IMG/VR virus record: IMGVR_UViG_3300048008_000449
Coordinates: 140,773-204,772 of that record
Strand: one strand, 5' to 3'
Length of the DNA stretch: 64,000 bases
DNA from: a virus
Shown in pieces: positions 59,827 through 64,000 of the stretch (the first letter of the stretch is position 1; every line of letters starts with the position of its first letter). The notes below the pieces were generated by a model that was not told where the DNA came from, ran no database searches, and worked only from the letters and a program-made list of their open reading frames with translations. The position numbers and the translations under genes were made by a program.

Positions 59827-61032
59827 TTAGATTGGCATATATCTGAAATCAACAACTGAATTTGCACCTGGTGCTGTTGTGATTGTTAGTGTTGTTCCAT
59901 TTATTGTATATTCTGTTGTTGGTAAAATTGAACCATCAACAATAACTAGAACACTATGTACGCTATGCCCAGCAGGAACTAGATAATCTGTAGTTGTACT
60001 ATCTCCTGTGTATTGACTACTAGTATATATCAAATTTAAATGCTTATTCTCAATACAGTTATTTGGAAATGCTGTAATATTTGCAAAAGAATATCTATAT
60101 TTTACATAAATGTCTGCACCAACATGAGGAGTTACACTAAATGTTAATACTGCACCATTAAGTGAGAACACATCTGGTCTTTGTAATACTTCATCGACAT
60201 AAACATCAATTGCTTCTTCGGTTGCTGGAGTACTATTTAAGGTAAAATCTACTTGTATTCCATCACCTGTAAATTCTTGTGCTGGTTCAATACTTGTAGA
60301 AGGTAATGCTAAATCATTTCTTAGTAAGTTTTCTAAGTTTGTTAATTCTGTACTTGTAGCAAACGCTGTATCTGCATTTTGAAACGCATTAACAATTTCT
60401 GTTAATGAGTCAAGTGCGGCAGGATCTGTATTTGTTAATATGTCTGCTACTTGTGTCTGTAGTGTAGCAATGTCACTATTAATATTAGCAACAACATTTG
60501 GATCACTAACACCAAATTGCCCTGTGTAGACTGCACCACTTATATAAACACTTTTTCCTGTAAAGTCTTTTCCATCTGGTAAGTTATCACCAATAAAGTT
60601 TAATACACCTGATTGATAATCAAAGAACCATTCATCATTATTACCACTACCAGTAACAAATACTTTATTTGCTAAACTTTCTGCATTAGCTGAATCATTG
60701 CTATCATGAATATAAACACTAACAAGATATGTACTACCAAATTCTGGAGTAACCCAATCAGTAACTCCTGTTTTCCAAGTTCGTTTACCTGTTGCTGTAA
60801 TATCTTCAGTTGCTTCAACTGCTGAGTATATGGTTAATACACCCGCTGATGTTGTTGGTTTAACACTTGGTATATCACCAGATTCTGCCCATACTTTATC
60901 ACCACGTAATAAAAGTGGACTTGGAATACTTTCATTGGCCGCTAATTTATTAAATATGGTATCTGTTTTAGTTGCACCATATCCTAACTTTTTAAATAGG
61001 TAGTCAATTTTTTGATTGTCGGAAATAGCCAT
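59827..61032 (-). CDS. Virion structural protein of the fibre cluster
   Basis: A 401-residue beta-rich protein, MAISDNQKIDYLFKKLGYGA at its start, with TGKRTWKTGVTDWVTPEFGS and DEWFFDYQSGVLNFIGDNLP in the first half, one PAALDSLTEIV module (about residue 205), and two repeated C-terminal beta units. The start overlaps the preceding stop (TAATG). A baseplate or fibre-base role is inferred from its neighbours. Confidence 0.7.
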   Translation of the reverse strand: MAISDNQKIDYLFKKLGYGATKTDTIFNKLAANESIPSPLLLRGDKVWAESGDIPSVKPTTSAGVLTIYSAVEATEDITATGKRTWKTGVTDWVTPEFGSTYLVSVYIHDSNDSANAESLANKVFVTGSGNNDEWFFDYQSGVLNFIGDNLPDGKDFTGKSVYISGAVYTGQFGVSDPNVVANINSDIATLQTQVADILTNTDPAALDSLTEIVNAFQNADTAFATSTELTNLENLLRNDLALPSTSIEPAQEFTGDGIQVDFTLNSTPATEEAIDVYVDEVLQRPDVFSLNGAVLTFSVTPHVGADIYVKYRYSFANITAFPNNCIENKHLNLIYTSSQYTGDSTTTDYLVPAGHSVHSVLVIVDGSILPTTEYTINGTTLTITTAPGANSVVDFRYMPI

Positions 61033-64000
61033 TAACTAGCTTCTCCTATTTGCAAGTTTGTTATTTCTTGACCACTCGTAAGTGCTATTCTAACTAACAC
61101 AACATTATTAGTTGCATTACTCATATTTTCACTACCTAAAGTCATTGTATAACTATTATCGTTTATTGTACTGTTTGTAGGAATAACATCTGCGCCTGTT
61201 AATGCACAACCGTCAGCACCGTTACCTCCTGTTCCAGTATTACTACCAGGAACACCTACACCTGCATATTGACTTGTACCTTCTAGCCAACCACTTAATC
61301 CACTTGCAGTATCTATACCAGTACCAGGAGATGCAATCCACATACCTGCAATACCATTAGGAGCTGTAAGTCTAATATCAAAGTTAGCAACAACCTGTCT
61401 TTGGAAAGCAAAAGTAAAATATTGTGTTCCAGTATCAGCACTTCTATCTGGACCAACTGGTAAAAATCCTGTGCTATAGTTTGTTGTATTGTGTTCTAAT
61501 TGTCCCCAACGTACTGTTGCTTCTTGTGTTCCACTTACTGCTATTGCACCAGTGAACGGTGTTGCCATATAATCAATAACACTATTAATAGTAGGGGTAT
61601 TTGTATTACCATATGCTACAAAGTCTGCAATACGTATTGCATTGTTTGTGATTACTCCATTACCTAGTGTTGTTGCTACTGGTATATCGTCTTCTATTAC
61701 ACCGCTAGGATTAGCTGTATGTACCTGTACAGAGGTGTTTGTTAGTTCTACATAGTTAGAGCTACCATTAACATTATTTGCTTTAAATTTAAGCGTTTCT
61801 ACTGCCGCTATATTGGATGTAGTAATGTTAATAAGTTGATCTGCTATATTATATGGAGCTGTAAATCCTGTGTTTGAGTTTGGTATACCATTTGTTAAGT
61901 ATGGTGTTGTTCCACTTTCAAGTTCTGCATAGTCTTTGTACTGTGTACTAATTGTTGCACCACTTGTTCCTTCTGAGTTAGTTCCATTAGAAATTTCAAA
62001 TACATTATTTGTATCTCTATATGCTTGACCAATCCAGTCAGTAAGCAGTGCACCAGTTAGTACCAACTGTGGACCACCGGTGTTATAATATGGAATTCCA
62101 GATATGTATCTGTACGTTCCAGGATTATTCTCTGAGAGGATAGAACCAGCAAGGTCAATAGTAGGAACGTTAGTTAAGTCATCACAAATAACTGTTACGT
62201 AATTAGTATTTCCTGTTTCTGTATGCTCTATCCTCTGATCATTTACACCTAGTGAGTATCCACTGAAGTTGTTAGTAATCTTTGAATCAAATGTTTGGTA
62301 AAATCCTGTAGGATAAGTTGACGAACTAATTGTATTATTTGCATCATCTTGTCCACTAATAACTAAGCTACCAAATGTACCGTTTTCGTTTAGGGAAGTA
62401 GTAAAAGATTTTGATCCGCTTGATACTCCGTTAATAATTGCACTAGCTTCTCCACTTAATCCATTATAAGAATTTTGTGCAATTGTTGTGTCAATTGTAC
62501 CATTTGTGTATCTTCTTGCTGTATATGTATCTAAGTCATCACCTGCTGTTAAAGGAGATGTTGAACTATTATCTATAAAGCCGTTAGCTAATTTTGGATC
62601 TATACCTTGCCAAGGGTCTGTTAGTTGAATTGTTTTAGATCCTAATCCTTGTGGAGCTGCTGGTACTGCATTAACTTGGAAAGTTAAACTAGCTGTATCT
62701 GTTTGTGCAGTTATATCCGGTGTTCCACTTGCTGTAAAGTCTAATGTATAATTACCCGGTGCTACTCCTGTAAAGTCATGTTGTACGCTGTTTAGTCCTG
62801 CTTCAACATCATTTGAACTACTGTCATTCCAATTGTATTCGTGACTGTCTCCATTTTGAGTTGTATTGTTTACAGTAACTAATGCTCTGTTTACACCATT
62901 ATAATCTACGCTATCATATACATCGTAAATGTTATCGCCATTGCGATCTGAAACTGTGTTTGCACTACCTGAGATGTTTGCTCTAACATCTGGTTCAACA
63001 TGTATTGTAAATGGTGAACTAGTAAATGGACTGTTTGTGTGTGAACTGATTACTTTTAAGTTTCCTGTGTAATCTCTAGCTACGCCATTTGCTTGGTCTG
63101 AAGCTGATAATGTATATTTGTGATTTATTGTAGTTCCTTGGTCTCCTGAATTTCCAGACCCAGAATTTACTGTTTGAATACTTCCATCACCAAAGTCCCA
63201 TTCATATGTTATTCCATAGTTGTTATAACTTCCTACAGTTGCTTCTGTATTATTTGTAAATGTTACGTTTAATCCATTAACTGAATCTTCATTAATACCT
63301 GTTGTTATATCAGATGTTGTATCTGGTGTATGTGTATCATAAATTTTAAATGATGCTGTATCATCTAATGGTAATATACCTGGTGTTGCTGAACTATGTA
63401 CATCTAGTGTTAGTGTTACGTTACGAGTAACATCAATTTCTGTGCCGGGCTGGAATGTGTGAGCTATTCTAGCACCGGCACTACCACCTGTGACTGTGTC
63501 GTCATTAATAACATCATCTGCAAGACCGTCACCCCAGGACCAAGTATATTGGACTGTTGCCGCGGTTGCATTTGTTGTAGTATTTTGGAAGTAGACAGTA
63601 TCACCGTCATTCCAAGTGGTAATCTGATTTCCGCCTGTAAGTGAATCCCATGCTTGAAAACTTACTGCTGGGTCGGCGGTAAAAATTGTTATATAATCTT
63701 CTTTTGTTTTGCTTATAGTGCTACCTGCACCAGTACCATTATTATTAAATGCTGTTACTGCTACATCAAAAGGAGATCCTGAATTTGTTGCGTATGTATG
63801 TGTAGGTGTGCTGTCGGTTGTCGCTGTAGTTGTATTTCCATCTCCCCAACTAATAGTATATCTATTTGGGTTACCTTCTGTACTAATAACTAGAGTTGTT
63901 GTTAAGCCTGCTCCACCTGTTGTTATGTTTGCGTTAAAATCAATAGACTTAACATAAGTATTATTTCTTACGTTTTCAATTGTTTCATAAACATCTGTTA
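61032..64000 (-). CDS. PKD-domain virion protein, start off right edge
   Basis: An open frame runs from the right edge to a stop at 61032 (988 residues visible), with no break. It has several PKD-like beta domains marked by S-W-G-D-G-N-T (about 63830), W-S-W-G-D-G (about 63530) and E-W-D-F-G-D-G (about 63200), each followed by a H-T-Y/F or H-K-Y step. The C-terminal 340 residues are Thr/Asn/Gly-rich and end in a globular domain (FAFQRQVVANFDIRLTAPNG). A TTG at 62066 is internal, not the start. Likely adhesin or decoration protein. Confidence 0.8.
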   Translation of the reverse strand, partial: TDVYETIENVRNNTYVKSIDFNANITTGGAGLTTTLVISTEGNPNRYTISWGDGNTTTATTDSTPTHTYATNSGSPFDVAVTAFNNNGTGAGSTISKTKEDYITIFTADPAVSFQAWDSLTGGNQITTWNDGDTVYFQNTTTNATAATVQYTWSWGDGLADDVINDDTVTGGSAGARIAHTFQPGTEIDVTRNVTLTLDVHSSATPGILPLDDTASFKIYDTHTPDTTSDITTGINEDSVNGLNVTFTNNTEATVGSYNNYGITYEWDFGDGSIQTVNSGSGNSGDQGTTINHKYTLSASDQANGVARDYTGNLKVISSHTNSPFTSSPFTIHVEPDVRANISGSANTVSDRNGDNIYDVYDSVDYNGVNRALVTVNNTTQNGDSHEYNWNDSSSNDVEAGLNSVQHDFTGVAPGNYTLDFTASGTPDITAQTDTASLTFQVNAVPAAPQGLGSKTIQLTDPWQGIDPKLANGFIDNSSTSPLTAGDDLDTYTARRYTNGTIDTTIAQNSYNGLSGEASAIINGVSSGSKSFTTSLNENGTFGSLVISGQDDANNTISSSTYPTGFYQTFDSKITNNFSGYSLGVNDQRIEHTETGNTNYVTVICDDLTNVPTIDLAGSILSENNPGTYRYISGIPYYNTGGPQLVLTGALLTDWIGQAYRDTNNVFEISNGTNSEGTSGATISTQYKDYAELESGTTPYLTNGIPNSNTGFTAPYNIADQLINITTSNIAAVETLKFKANNVNGSSNYVELTNTSVQVHTANPSGVIEDDIPVATTLGNGVITNNAIRIADFVAYGNTNTPTINSVIDYMATPFTGAIAVSGTQEATVRWGQLEHNTTNYSTGFLPVGPDRSADTGTQYFTFAFQRQVVANFDIRLTAPNGIAGMWIASPGTGIDTASGLSGWLEGTSQYAGVGVPGSNTGTGGNGADGCALTGADVIPTNSTINDNSYTMTLGSENMSNATNNVVLVRIALTSGQEITNLQIGEAS

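Noticed and set aside
62067-64000. Apparent gene-free stretch at the right end
   Set aside because: The minus-strand frame of the 61032 gene is open through all of it; the gene simply starts outside the window. The TTG at 62066 is an internal codon.
1-64000. tRNA genes, CRISPR arrays, integrase, insertion sequences
   Set aside because: I looked in the gaps between genes and saw no cloverleaf-like segments, direct repeat arrays, transposase-like or integrase-like proteins. Gaps are short and filled by promoters and terminators.

Overview
The window is a tightly packed, AT-rich piece of a T4-like myovirus genome, most like the marine T4-like phages (cyanophage/pelagiphage type). Evidence: recognisable T4 core proteins (gp1, gp4, gp13, gp14, gp15, gp16, gp17, gp18, gp19, gp32, gp41, gp61, UvsX, UvsY, UvsW), T4-type late promoters (ATAAATA core), and marine-phage accessory genes (flavin-dependent halogenase, many Fe(II)/2-oxoglutarate oxygenase-like genes, PKD-domain and repeat-rich fibres). 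The host cannot be read from the sequence. An SbmA/BacA-type transporter gene hints at a proteobacterial host. I saw no tRNA, rRNA, CRISPR array, insertion sequence or integrase. Almost everything is on the minus strand, so the description below runs from high to low coordinates. No gene-free stretch exceeds about 170 bases.

Right end (64000-50228): adhesion apparatus. A PKD-domain virion protein cut by the right edge, a 401-aa structural protein, a 1588-aa repeat-rich fibre, two further fibre-like proteins (one with a C-terminal S74-type chaperone domain), another fibre-like protein and a 73-aa small structural protein. 50118-44643: an operon under a sigma70-like early promoter with two glycosyltransferase-like genes, a DUF6356-like small protein, two 2OG oxygenase-like genes, an SGNH-hydrolase-like and a sulfotransferase-like gene. 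This looks like a surface- or glycan-modification cassette. 44659-41757: the only sizeable plus-strand operon, with gp14 (neck), gp15 (tail sheath terminator), a tiny overlapping ORF and a Nudix hydrolase. 41652-39412: an SbmA/BacA-like transporter and a halogenase.

Middle (39298-19546): small early genes, gp13, gp1 (dNMP kinase), three more oxygenase-like genes, a tandem pair of large paralogues of unknown function, tail sheath gp18, tail tube gp19 and a gp19-like paralogue, head-completion nuclease gp4, small terminase gp16, two head/virion-associated unknowns and large terminase gp17.

Replication and recombination (19387-5616): gp32, UvsX, an acidic protein, UvsY, a DNA-binding-like protein, an AAA+ ATPase, UvsW, several conserved unknowns, a DnaE-palm-like mini-protein, primase gp61 and helicase gp41. 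Left end (5577-1): a late operon with a ligase-like DUF6267-type protein, a second DUF6356-like protein, a coiled-coil/TM protein and several small virion-type unknowns, ending in an acidic protein cut by the left edge.

Regulation is unusually readable. About 22 late-promoter matches and nine sigma70-like promoters can be placed, mostly at operon heads, with hairpin terminators between units. Three early promoters share a palindrome inside the spacer, and six genes have their promoter so close to the start codon that leaderless mRNAs are predicted.
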